Assembly (NCBI GenBank): GCA_944989445.1
Contig: CALYLW010000281.1
Coordinates: 785,824-849,823 of the forward strand
Length of the DNA stretch: 64,000 nucleotides
Reading direction: 5' to 3'
DNA from: Ampullaceana balthica
Lineage: Eukaryota > Mollusca > Gastropoda > Lymnaeidae
Shown here: positions 1 to 11,670 of the stretch, piece by piece
Numbering within the stretch: the first letter of the stretch is position 1
How the letters are laid out: every line of letters begins with the position of its first letter
Notes under the pieces: model-generated
Told to the model about the DNA's origin: nothing
What the model saw: only the letters and a program-made list of their open reading frames with translations
The model's database searches: none
Made by a program: the position numbers and the translations under genes

Positions 1-190
1 TTCACAGGCCACCCCTATGAGGAACAACACTATCCCCAGCCGCCTTTGTTTCCCTAACAAGTTTCAGGTACCCATTTGAAGCTGGGTGGACTCAACCAAA
101 CCTTTGGGCCCAGGAACAAATCCATGCATTCACGGAGATTTTTCGTTGAACCTGCGATTCAGTGCGACCCTCATCTTGTCAGGCTCACAC
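1..190 (-). mobile_element. Diverged SINE copy, cut by window edge
   Basis: The first 150 bases follow the minus-strand SINE at 57650..57932 in order: the 'ttcacaggccac' segment, the 'ccagccgcct' block, the 'acccatt...agctggg' block and the 'ggaacaaatcc' block. The copy has many substitutions and small indels, so it is older than the copies at 18619 and 57650. The tRNA-like head beyond about 150 is barely recognisable. Confidence 0.7.
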
Positions 191-355
191 ATGCCTATTT
201 CAAATACTATTTCTATAATTTTTTTTGCTACCCAGCCTGATTGCAGTCCCATCCCACTTATGTCTGTTTCACGTGTATATAATTTTCTCATTTTTAGTTT
301 TAAATTTGAGAATAAGTGGAGAGAACACTAGTATTCTGACTACTACTAATAATAA

Positions 356-1148
356 TAGGGGTCTACCGATATATCGGCTGGCCGATATATCGGCAACGAT
401 ATCTGGATATCGGCAATATCGGTATCGGTAGTATGTAAAGGTCCCGATATTGACGTCACCGATATTTCATAAAAAGTGACATTTTGACCCCAAAAAAACG
501 GAAAAAAAACAACCTATAATTTAGATTTAGAATATATCGACAAATTAATATATACCGGTATTGAAATAGTCAAAAGAGTCCTAGTATTAAAATGTGCAAC
601 CACGATACAGTTTGCCATATGCTTTGATATTGTTTAGGTATCGGCCGATTTTCGTATACTCAGAAATACTGTGTAAATAGTGCCGATGCCAAGTATACCG
701 TAATATCTCTAATAAATGTATAACATGTAAACATAATGTTCACGTAATTGCTCTAATAGCAAAGATGCACGCAGAATCGCAGATGTCTAAAACATTTCGT
801 TTGGTATGGAATAACAAAATGTACCGTGTGAAGACTTGTTGTCATTGGCAACCATTCAACCTTCAACCTCATTTTCACTCTATTACTATTAGACCTCATT
901 GTTTCATTCATAAAAGGTGGCCGTGTGCAAAAGCCATTAAACTATTGGTTAGAACTAATAATTATGAGTCAAGGTTGAAGTTTCAAAAGAACTTCGTAAT
1001 TTTGCTTGTACATTTTTATAAAGGACGGTTCGTTTTGTTATGAGTCCTTTGTAGGTCATGATCTGGAACTTGTAAACACATCGGAAACTTCGTTTCGGGA
1101 AAAAAAAATCGGTATTATCGGCAAAACTGGATATCGGTAGACCCCTTA
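356..1148. mobile_element. TIR element with 'ggggtctaccgatat' ends, hAT-like
   Basis: The left end reads ggggtctaccgatatatcgg and the right end reads atatcggtagacccc, an inverted pair with iterated 'tatcgg' motifs. The interior is AT-rich and I see no transposase. The hAT assignment is a guess from the end style; the target duplication is not clear because the right side has been re-duplicated. Confidence 0.6.
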
Positions 1149-1605
1149 ATTATAAAATATAAATAATTACGAGTGATAAATTTAAGAATGGCGTCATCAA
1201 ATATGACCGCTGTTATTTTTGTCCTAACAAATACTCATATCGGCACTCATATCGGAAGAAAATATCGGTGATATCGGCAAAAATACTTATCGGTAGACCC
1301 CTAATATAAAATATAAATAATTAGGAGTGATGAATTTAAGAATGATCGATGTCATCAAATAAGACCGCTGGTTTTTGTCCTAACAAATACCCTATCGGCA
1401 CTCATATCGGTAATATCGGCAAAAATGCGTATCGGTAGTCCCCTAATATTAAAGATAAATAATTACGAGTGATAAATTTAAGAATGACGTCATCAAATAT
1501 GACCGCTGGTTTTTGTCCTAACAAATACTCATATCGGCACTCATATCGGCAAAAAAAATATCGGTATCGGCAATATCGGCAAAAAGGCATATCGGTAGAC
1601 CCCTA
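1149..1605. repeat. Three tandem copies of the transposon right end (about 150 bp each)
   Basis: After the element at 356..1148, the block 'taaaatataaataatta..gagtgataaatttaagaatg..' through 'tatcggtagacccct' recurs three times, ending near 1302, 1447 and 1605. Each copy ends with the inverted-repeat end, so only the 3' terminus of the element was amplified in tandem. Confidence 0.7.
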
Positions 1606-4261
1606 AATAATAATTAATAATACTTAGCTGACTAAACTTTTACGACACTAACACTACTAACTTAGTTAACTTATTAATTAACTACTCAGTTCTTAGAATT
1701 AGAAGACTACTACTAGTACGACTTAGTACTACTACTAGTAACCCTAATTATTCCTACTACTACTACTACCATTGCTGCTACTGCTAATAATACTAGTAAC
1801 TAGTACTAGTACGAAGTAGGTCCTACTCCTACCAATTGTTATTCAGTTCAGTGTTCAGAATTCACCACTTAAACAGTGAAAAAATAATAACTTACACTCC
1901 TCAGAGAGTGAACAAATTCAATAATTGACTCCTTCAATCACATTTTGGTTTGGAAATTGGGTTGTTTTAGCCCATTTGTATTACTAAAGCAAACAATAAG
2001 AATAAATATGAGAATTGTTTATTTGTTATTTGACTTCATGAACAGACAGGCACCATTTTTGTTTAAAACTATCCCATAGTTCCAGCGTCTCATAAAAACG
2101 GAGATTATACATTAACTGTGACTGTGATCTCATAAAGCAAAAAGCCTACGTCTACTGATCCGTATACATAGCAAACTTTTAATGAATTCATCGTTTTGAT
2201 ATTACCCCCCTTTAATTGTATTACATTCTTGTATCTGTATAATTTCAATAACCTGAAATAATATTTTGGTCATAGCGTTATTGAGGTGAATTACTTTAAC
2301 ACTGTTTTTGTTTATTGCACAGAACAATAAGACTTAAAAATTACTACTTATAGCCGACTTTTTTACTTTAATCATAGAACTTGCTCATTATTTGACATAT
2401 TTATAGGCTATTTTAATATTTTTAATCTCAAGTTGAAGACTTGTTGCGAAAGATGGACATTTCATTTAAAGTTAAAGTGTTTATAACGGTAACCGTAAAG
2501 CAATTAATTTTTTTTAAAAGTAACATCAAGGTTATTTTGTTTTAATTTTATTTATTTTTTTTTATTTTATTTTTTTATTATTTTTTTTTGGCCCAGTTGT
2601 TTCATGAGAGCTCAATGTAGTTTATGGTAAAGATCCAAAACCCGTATGCGGCGCACAATTCTATGCCATGGCCATGGAATGATTTAACATGCTGTGCATG
2701 ATTGCAGCGGAATTCCTTTTAGGATAACAAAGATCACCCAAATACTAAATAAATTTAGTGATACAATAGGACAATATAAACAGCACATATCATTGCTCCC
2801 TTTCTTTCACTACTGCATACTTTTTATACGGAAAATCAGAGAACGGAGAAAAATGTTGTGGAGCAAAACATTATGAGAAGCAGGTAGCTTCTTAATGCTA
2901 ATGTCATGCGCCAACTCTGGTGCCCCGGATATAAACTAAAATTGGTGCCTTTTTCAATTGCAAATTTTAAATTAATTACGTGAACATTTTATCACAAAAA
3001 ATGCATTTAAATAATTTGCAAAAAGTTACAGGGACGACGTTATAATTATATTACGCTGAGATATTTTTGTTAAGACTTTACATTTGCACCCAACACTAAG
3101 CGTTAACCGCATGATTAAATAGCTTTCCTTGTTAAATTTAAAATAAAATATTTAAGTTTAAGTGTGGATTTTCAATTTTTCATTTCATCGCTCTCAATAT
3201 ATCAATGGTGAAATATCCATTTTTATAGAAATAAGTCAAAGGGCGCCATAAAGTAGTGTTATTATCGTACAGGTTTTATGTTTCGGCATCATGTCTATTT
3301 TCCTCGTTTTTTTAAAAATTTTAATTATTTGTTTGTTTGTTTGTTTGTTGGTTTGTTTGTTTTTTAAATTGGATTTTAATTTTTTAATTTCAATATTTTA
3401 TTTGGGGGGGGGGTGTAGGGAAGCGGATTCTCACTACATTTGATAATTTGAAATGTTTCAATATTAAAAATCACAGTAAAGAATGGCTAATACTTATAGT
3501 ATTAGTATAATTTTATAATATGTTTTCACTAAATTGTATCATTCACTCTAAAAATAATTTTCAGAATTAACTATTACGGTTTATAGAGTCAGAACAGATT
3601 TTTTTTGTGGGAGAAAAACCCATCCGTTTTATTATTATTGTAGATAACTTGCCACAAATAGTTAAGAACCGTTTTGTCTCTACGCTAATTCTCTAGCAAT
3701 CTGTATTTATGTCCCATATACTAAACCTCAGGAGCGGCCTTTGGGGGTGGCAGCTGGGGCAATCGCCCCAGGCCCGCGCTTAGGGGGCCCCGCGTTTCAG
3801 ACTTGAGACTATATTTTAGTAACAAAAGAGCCGGCAAATATTGCACAACTGAGTTTGCGCAAGAATTGATATAATCGGGGGGGGGGAGGCGGGGTTATTG
3901 TTGCACCAGGCCTCGCGCGTATCTAACTTTGCCTCTGCTAAACCTTATACAACAACGAGGTCTTTAGGTCTAGTTTTCTGTCTTTATTTCCACATAATAT
4001 AAATGGTGGCTCTAACTTAGACATCAATCAGGCTCATTACCCATAGTCAGTGCTTATACTCAGTGTTTATACTCAGTAGTCTATTTTCAGCTCTCAGAGT
4101 GTGTCCAACCATCACTCTTTCCGTCACTCCGCCCTTTAGGTCTCCATTTACAGATCCACTTTTATAAGTCCCTATACTATTAGTCTCGTGTCAAGAAATT
4201 TCTTCCCAGGCCTTTCTATTTCCCTCATGCGGGCTAAGACATGTTGCGACTGTTATTGTAT
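1606..4261. other. AT-rich stretch, no gene recognised
   Basis: I see only short open frames without recognisable motifs. There is a (TTTG)n run near 3328..3362, poly-T tracts near 2500..2590 and G runs near 3403 and 3880. Around 3735..3950 a GC-rich block ('ggcccgcgcttagggggcccc') looks like a degraded transposon end, but I could not pair it with confidence. Confidence 0.5.
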
Positions 4262-4378
4262 TACCTGTCCTGTTTTCACCCATCTACCTGGGCGTGGCTC
4301 ATTAACTAGCCCCCCCCCCGATGATCGATAACTAGGGTCAGTACCATGGGCAGTCTGATAGACTGGTCATTTATGTAG
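4262..4378 (+). repeat. Left copy of a direct repeat flanking a Tigger element
   Basis: The segment with 'catctacctgggcgtggctc', 'attaactagccccc', 'gatcgataacta' and 'cagtctgatagactggtcat' recurs in the same order at 5371..5480, immediately on the other side of the Tigger-like element. The copies differ at several positions. Confidence 0.8.
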
Positions 4379-4561
4379 TACAGTAGAAGTCCATTAGTCC
4401 GGCATCCAACAGTCTGGAATGCCCGATAGTCCGGCATCGTTCCGGAAAATTGTAAAAAAATAAATTTCTCCAAAAGTCTGTCTTTCAAGCAAATAAAAAC
4501 GCTCGAGAGCTATTCGGAAGTTTTCGGGGTAGTTCGGGATCACCCGGAAGCTCTCTGTAAA

Positions 4562-4748
4562 CCCTCAGCCTACTCAAAATCGTGAAGAAAGTGACTCAGA
4601 TGCCGAAACGGAAGAAAAGGAAGAAATCAGCTGGGCAGAAGCTGCAGAATCACTAAATAAGTTTATCTCTTATACTGAGGCTATTACTAGCTACAGTGCT
4701 TCAGAAATTATTGATTTCCAAATCATTAGAAATAAATTTTATAATTAA
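4562..4748 (+). pseudogene. C-terminal remnant of a Tigger/Jerky-type transposase
   Basis: The frame reads an acidic ESDSDAETEEKEE stretch, then ISWAEAAESLNKF, then SYSASEIIDF and a final IIRNKFYN before TAA. This pattern (acidic linker, W-A-E-A..L..F, YSA-E-I...IR..) is what I recall for the end of pogo/Tigger/Jerky DDE transposases. The catalytic domain and DNA-binding half are missing, so this is a dead fragment. Basis is motif recall, not alignment. Confidence 0.6.
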
Positions 4749-4828
4749 CACCCAAAGTCAAGAAAACAAAAAAGGCATTCGTGACTTTTTTAAAATATAA
4801 GTGAAATATGTTTTATAGAACGTGTACA

Positions 4829-5103
4829 CATGGGCGTCGCTAGGAATTTTTCCAGGGGGGGGGGCAAAAAAAATCCCACTTTTTAAAATTTTTAACTGGC
4901 AATGCCATACAGGTACAATTTTCAATTAAATTCAAGTTCAGTATAAAATAAGGGTTGAAAAAAGCCTTAGAAATTAATAAGACTTACAAATTAGTACTGT
5001 AATAGTTAAAATACAACATTTATTAATGCATTTAATAAATTTTAAAAAAATTGCTCAAATGTAGGGGGGGGGGCGCAAATGCCCCCCCTTCCCTACGCCC
5101 ATG
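4829..5103. mobile_element. 275-bp non-autonomous hAT element (deletion derivative)
   Basis: It begins catgggcgtcgctagg and ends ccctacgcccatg. An exact 8-bp target duplication, cgtgtaca, lies at 4821..4828 and 5104..5111. Its first ~210 and last ~50 bases match the ends of the 2.9-kb element at 49800..52713, so it is an internally deleted copy of that family. It sits inside the Tigger element. Confidence 0.92.
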
Positions 5104-5480
5104 CGTGTACATACATTATATGAAATGTAAAATAACTTTGTTGTATTTGCAGCAATAATAATTGCATACTGTATTTGTATTTTAATTATTAACCTAATTG
5201 TTCTTATAATTACGATTTATGTATGTATGTAGTTAAAAAAACAAAGTACATTTGTTTTACGGCAAATTAAGCCTACACTAAAAAGAAGGGGCACCGCCCG
5301 ATAGACCGGAATTTTCGATAGTCCGGCACCGAGCCGGTCCCAAACGTGCCGGATTATCGGACTTCTACTGTACCTGGTTTCACTCATCTACCTGGGCGTG
5401 GCTCATTAACTAGCCCCCCCCCTGATCGATAACTACAGTCCGTGCCATGAGCAGTCTGATAGACTGGTCATATATGTAGG

Positions 5481-5942
5481 TACCCAACAACCATTGCTAC
5501 TCCACGCATGCACGCACACACATGCACCCCTATGTGTTCATGTGCATTTCAATTACCCGCCAGCTCTTGCATACCGAGGTCCTGATTCATCGCTTTACTG
5601 TCTCCGTAACCATTGACCGTCGCATCGTAATGTTGTGTGATACAGTCTCAGGTGGTCAGCGTCTAGCCTGAGTGAACTCAACCCCCCTTCCCCCATCGCT
5701 CGGACCACACCACCCTTTGCACTCTCCGACCCTCGATCTACCATGTGCCCTCACATTATCAATTAAAGACTTTTATTTCAATATAGTTATCGTGTTTGTT
5801 TGTATTGGTCAAACCTATTTTATTTTTATATCATCTGGTTTTTTCGCAGGAAAAGTTCAGCACTGGACATGGCTCTCAGTGAATGAAAGGCAGAGTCGTG
5901 TGGGAGGATGGTGAGGAGGTAGAGATGTGTAGGTCAGAAGCG
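5481..5942. other. Intergenic stretch, nothing recognised
   Basis: Short open frames only; one 80-codon frame at 5672..5914 shows no motif or plausible gene signal. Confidence 0.4.
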
Positions 5943-6142
5943 TCACCAGGGTTGGTGTCACCCAGTGCGGTAGGTCATTGTGTCACCCCCTCACGACCTA
6001 CCCCAAAGACCTCCTCCAAGTCTGCCAGTGCCACATAACGGGAACATACCGAATTTTACGTTTTGATGTCACCCCCACCCCCTTGTGATGGTGTCACACG
6101 ATGCGGTCCGCACTACCCGCACCCCCTAGTGACGCCCCTGGT
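5943..6142. mobile_element. Small GC-rich TIR element (MITE)
   Basis: The left side reads gcgtcaccagggttggtg and the right side cctagtgacgcccctggtg, an imperfect inverted pair about 200 bp apart. The interior repeats 'gtgtcac' and 'ccgcac' motifs. No coding capacity. Confidence 0.55.
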
Positions 6143-6739
6143 GTAAGTGCGTGATGTGGAAAACAAGAATAAGATTTGAACTTAAGATTTTGAAAAATGA
6201 AACAATATTTTTTAATAAATTAAAATCTCTACCAGGAACGCATCACAAAAGTAAAAATATTTAAAAAGTTGGTCATAATAATTTTTAACCTCGGGACGCA
6301 AGTTTATTTTTAAAAGACATTTGAGACAGCGCGTTGTTTCTATCTAGGTTAGGTCCGTTCAGTTGTCCCCGTGTTGTGTTCATTCATAGATGATACACAT
6401 CCTGTTATCATGACTCTTTAAATGATGATATCGTATTGAAAAAAATAATAAATACCAAAATGTATGCGTTTAAATATTTATAATTTTAAAAATGCTTTTA
6501 TCAAAATTAAATGCAACGAAAACGATTTCAAGCATAGGGGGAAAAACTGCAAAAAATTTAGACAAATATCAAATGTAATCAAAGCGTATTTTTTTTTGGG
6601 TAAAAGGTGTTTCATTTAACTATTTAAAAATGCATTTCATTTTTTCAAAAAAAATCTTTGTGTAATGGCTTTTACGAAATGTTAAGATGTCTTCAATATT
6701 TTAGTTAAGTCAAACCTGACTGTAAAACAAGACATTAAT

Positions 6740-7713
6740 CATTAAATTAAACAACCCGTAAAAACAAAGTTTTTGACTATAAATCCTTTATATATGAGAC
6801 ATAACTAAAACTATTGGTTATTTTTTATATAGGCTAAAACGCAACGGGCATTAACATTTACAGACTGAACGTGACTGAACTCCTCCTTGCTGTAAAACAC
6901 CGGGATGTGGTCATCGATTGCTGGAGTGAACTTCAGTGACACGTGGAGGTCAACAATTGCAGACGTTTACATTGAGATAAGCTAAAAATTCATTAATTTA
7001 ATTACGGTAAATTCGATCGATCTGAAATTTTGACACAATGCATTGTTAGGTGACACAAGTCTATGTGCAAAATTTCAGCTCAATAACATCACGGGGAGTG
7101 GGTCATTTTTAAATCCCTTATATTAACTTCGCGGCCGTCTCTGTCTTGGGCTCGGCGGGCGGGCGGGCGGAAAAACAGAAGTCAAAAATGACCCACTTCC
7201 CATGATCCGATCGAACTGAAATTTGGCACACGGACCCGTCTGACCTAACAATGCATCGTATCAAAATTTCAGATCGATCGAACGTACCGTAATTAAATTA
7301 ATGCATTTTTAGTTTATCCTTATATGAGGTATGTAATTTTAATTCACGGTTTGTTATTGTTTTTTTGCCACGTGAAATTTTGAGCTGACGCGTTGAGGCG
7401 ACCCAACGAAGCGACGGGCGCTTTTGTTTACATTTTACGTGTCACTCTGAGCTCGGTCAAGCGAATCGGTGACCAGACTTTTCCCCTCTCCCCCCACCCA
7501 CCGCCCCCACTAGGGTTATGATGCAAAGTTGAGTTAAGACAGATTCAGTCTGTAAATGTTTGAAAATAATCAATACTGTTAGTTATGTCTCATATATAAG
7601 GGATTTATAGTCAAAAACTTTGTTTTTACGGGTTTGTTTTATTGACTTTTTTTCCGCCCGACCGACCAAGAGATCACGACAAGACGGTGAAGTTAGTATA
7701 AGGGATTTAAAAA
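6740..7713 (-). mobile_element. Repeat family A, copy i (split by copy ii)
   Basis: It opens with 'cccgtaaaaacaaag' and 'gactataaatcctttatat' and closes with 'agttagtataagggatt', the same layout as the copy at 55778..56264. The host sequence 'gggtcattttt | gactttttttccgcccg' is interrupted exactly by copy ii. I do not recognise the superfamily; no protein is encoded. Confidence 0.8.
7110..7642 (+). mobile_element. Repeat family A, copy ii, inserted in copy i in opposite orientation
   Basis: It starts taaatcccttatattaac and ends gggtttgttttatt, the same boundaries as the insertion inside the Helitron at 15366..15946. Shared landmarks include 'tttggcacacggacccgtct', 'gacccaacgaagcgacgggc' and 'gctcggtcaagcgaatcggt'. 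With copy i it forms a long imperfect palindrome. Confidence 0.85.
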
Positions 7714-7993
7714 GTAATGAAAAAGCCGCTATAAGGACAGTAAGATGGCTGGATTTCACACATTGAAATTCCTTTATTAAAGCATACTAACTATTAATAC
7801 GTGCAGCAATGTGTAGTTTTCATATGTATATAACCCAATGCATTCTTGTGCAGTGTCTTACACATTGTCTCCGCCCCCCTTTGTGCTACAGTGGAAAACT
7901 AATTACTACTAACACATGCGGCTGGTAGAAAATTTAGCTATAGGAATATGTATGTTAATTAGTCAATATAAAATGGGTTTTAAAAAAACAAGG

Positions 7994-9023
7994 ATTAAAA
8001 AAAACACGCTTTTATTCGAATGCACTAAAAAGAACAAAATAAATGATCTCATGTCTACAAAAATAAAAGCGTGGGCGCCAAGCATGGACAATCAATGGTA
8101 TGGGGACTAGTTATGAAACACCTTGTGGACTCATAGTTTTAAGAATTATGTGTCAATCTCTGACAACATACAACCATGCATCTCCAAAGTACAATGATTG
8201 AGAGTACACAAGAAAATGCTACTCATATGACAAATCTTCAGGGAGATTAAAGTCCACTGAGGGGTCGTCCATGACTGACGTCACGTGCCAATTTTAAAAA
8301 AAAATAATTGGGGGGGGAGGGGTCACGCATTTGTGACGATGTGTGACGAGGGGAGGGGGTTTTAAGAAATGTGACGTCCCACAGAGCCGTCTTTAAATCA
8401 TTTTGGGCCCCCGGGCAAAGAAATAGTGCTGGGCTCCTGGGCAAAAAAAGTGGAGCCCCCCCCCCACACAGGAATAAAAATTAATATACATAATATATAT
8501 AAATAAACATATTCCCAAATGCCAACGGGCCTATGCGTTAAGACGGCCCTGACGTCAAATAAAAATTTAAAAAAAAACGCACAACTTTACAGCAAAAATT
8601 GCGCTTAAATATTTGATTGCTTCCAATTTATTTAATGAAGTTTTCAATGGTTTCACACGCGTTTCGCTATTAGAGTGCAGCCTTACACTAAATGCATACT
8701 TAAATGACAAAAAAGTAATTTGAAACATACTAATTTTCAATTAGAAATTACGGCTTTTAGGGAGGGGGGAAAAGCTTGTGACAACACGTCATATTGGAGG
8801 GGGGGATCTAAGCTTTTGTGACGAGGGGGGGGGTAAAAATTGGCCAAAATCTATTGACGTCCATCAGATCATTTTTGGACTCCCCCTGAACAATCCTGAA
8901 GTCATGCAGGATATTAATCTCGACACCAACATGCTTGGCGCCCACGCTCTTAGTTTAGTAGACAAGAGAAGTTGAAAGGAAAGTTATTATCTCCTTTTTA
9001 GTGCATTGGAATAAAAGCGTGTT
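7994..9023. mobile_element. Foldback element with ~90-bp inverted arms
   Basis: The left arm (about 7996..8085) runs from 'acacgcttttattcgaatgc' to 'gcgtgggcgccaagcatg'. The reverse complement appears at about 8930..9021. The interior carries smaller repeats including the element at 8383..8550. Short frames within have no recognised motif. Confidence 0.7.
8383..8550. mobile_element. Small TIR element with 'agagccgtctt' ends
   Basis: The left end cagagccgtctttaa pairs with the right end ttaagacggccctg. It interrupts 'gacgtc'-rich sequence of a larger G-rich repeat inside the foldback element. No coding capacity. Confidence 0.65.
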
Positions 9024-9593
9024 TTTTAAAATTATTTTTTACCCATTTTTTATTTACCCATTTTTTTATTTTACATTTTTTCAATGTAATTGATGTCTCT
9101 GTCTTCGTCGGGTTGTAACAATTACAATTTATAATGAAAGCTCACTCTTCAAAGAAAAATACAATTTTTTAAACATGTATTATTTCCCTGTTGAAGACAA
9201 TTGTCGAGCCAACAGTAACAAAAATGTGCACAAAAATAGTGAATAACTTGACAGCCGACTGTGAAAATTAAACAAAATACTTTAAATATTGTATTGTCAC
9301 TGGATATATAGGTGTCAGGTGCCTGCCAAATTTCAGCTCAATTTAGCAATGTGAAATGCGTCAAAATGACTTTGCAAAATTTGACACTAACATACAAACA
9401 GACAGACTGATAGACACAAAATAGCAAGTTCAATAAAAAAAGTGTAAAAATAAAACATCCACTATTTTTTCAGCATATAATTTCTACATTCAACAGTTTT
9501 TTTTAAAAAAGTACAATAAAATACTCAATTGTTTCAATGGAATATACGAAACAATATTTTTAAAAAAACCAACTAAATTACATATATATATTA

Positions 9594-10551
<958 letters not shown>

Positions 10552-10918
10552 CCAGGTCATTCTGTAACGCTAAGGGACATAATCATCATTTTAAAAAAAA
10601 ATTGAAAATATAGAAGTAAAATCATAATCATTTTTTTCGAGAGTAACAGAGCGTGTGGTGTTTCTCGTTGTAAAATATTATATGACGTCATTGTTTGATG
10701 TTATATTTTAATTTTGGAAAAGGACTATATAGAGAAATTTTGTGAAAAATAAATCATTCTAGTGAACTAAAATTTAAGTATTCATTCTTTTTATTGAACT
10801 CATTCACATACCAATTTTTGGTTGTTACACACGATGATACTAATGTATGCAATAACATTAAGGTAAGTTACTTCAGCTTTTGAAAAAAGTGGGCGCCTTA
10901 GGCGCTCCAGAACAACCT

Positions 10919-10919
10919 A

Positions 10920-10981
<62 letters not shown>
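10919..10981. repeat. (TA)n microsatellite
   Basis: Uninterrupted TA dinucleotides over about 60 bp. Confidence 0.98.
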
Positions 10982-10983
<2 letters not shown>

Positions 10984-11382
10984 GAAATCAAATACACGTC
11001 TAATAGGTTTTTAAGGATGTGTTGCCCGTCCCCACAGCCAATGTATCTAATAATATTTTAAAAAATCATGACACCACCACACCACTCTGTTGTTGTCGTT
11101 TTGAGATTGGTAGTCGTTCAAGAAGGTTGAGTAATTAAATCTCTCCAAATCTCTTTCAGATTTAGTGTAGGGTAGTTGTTGATTTATTTATTTTTTAAAC
11201 TTGTGTTGACATAAAAAAAGCTGCATAGCATTAAAGGAAAATTTATTTCATGATGTAAAAAATGTTATTCAAAATGCCCATGGAAATAATTTACAGAGGC
11301 AAAATGGAAAACAAGAGCTTTACAACATTTTCTTCAGGTAAAGTAAAAAATTATTTTAAAAAATTCAAGAACATATTTCCAT
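10982..11382. other. 3' flank of the large gene
   Basis: AT-rich sequence downstream of the stop codon at 11383 on the minus strand. No convincing polyadenylation signal stands out. Confidence 0.4.
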
Positions 11383-11670
11383 TCAAATATTTCTTAAATA
11401 ATTTCTTGCTTCAATTCGTTGGTTCTTCGTTGGTTGGAAAGTTTTATTGTTCTCATTTCGCTTTTCTTCACAACAAGACAACAATAACATCAAGTCGCTG
11501 AAGACAAAAACAGAGCAAATGAAGCAGATTAGCAATAAGCCCAATCCGAACCCCATAACTCTCGCCGTCAGACGAGGATCTCGCGCGCTTGTCTTCTCTC
11601 GCGTTATCTTAGATAGGTTGAATGTGTTGACATAGAGGAAAGTGTGCTGCAACTCTAAGGCTTTCTTCAC
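11383..11670 (-). CDS. Exon 18: membrane helix and cytoplasmic tail
   Basis: The exon starts after tgcacag in phase 0 and ends at a TGA. It reads VKKALELQHTF, then LSKITREKTSARDPRLTARV, then the hydrophobic MGFGLGLLLICFICSVFVF, SDLMLLLSCC, and a polar tail ending ARNYLRNI. This is a single-pass anchor with a basic border. I recall a similar CxCxC + TREKxSAxDxR + helix ending in other molluscan surface proteins, which I could not verify here. Confidence 0.8.
   Translation of the reverse strand: MKKALELQHTFLYVNTFNLSKITREKTSARDPRLTARVMGFGLGLLLICFICSVFVFSDLMLLLSCCEEKRNENNKTFQPTKNQRIEARNYLRNI

Larger units (their letters stand above)
4381..5370 (+). mobile_element. pogo/Tigger-like DNA transposon, decayed
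   Basis: The ends are inverted: cagtagaagtcc at 4381 and ggacttctactg at 5359..5370, each followed inward by 'tagtccggca'-type sequence. A TA flanks each side (4379..4380 and 5371..5372), as expected for the Tc1/mariner-pogo superfamily. The interior keeps the C-terminal end of a transposase (4562..4748) and is itself interrupted by a small hAT-type element at 4829..5103. Confidence 0.75.
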
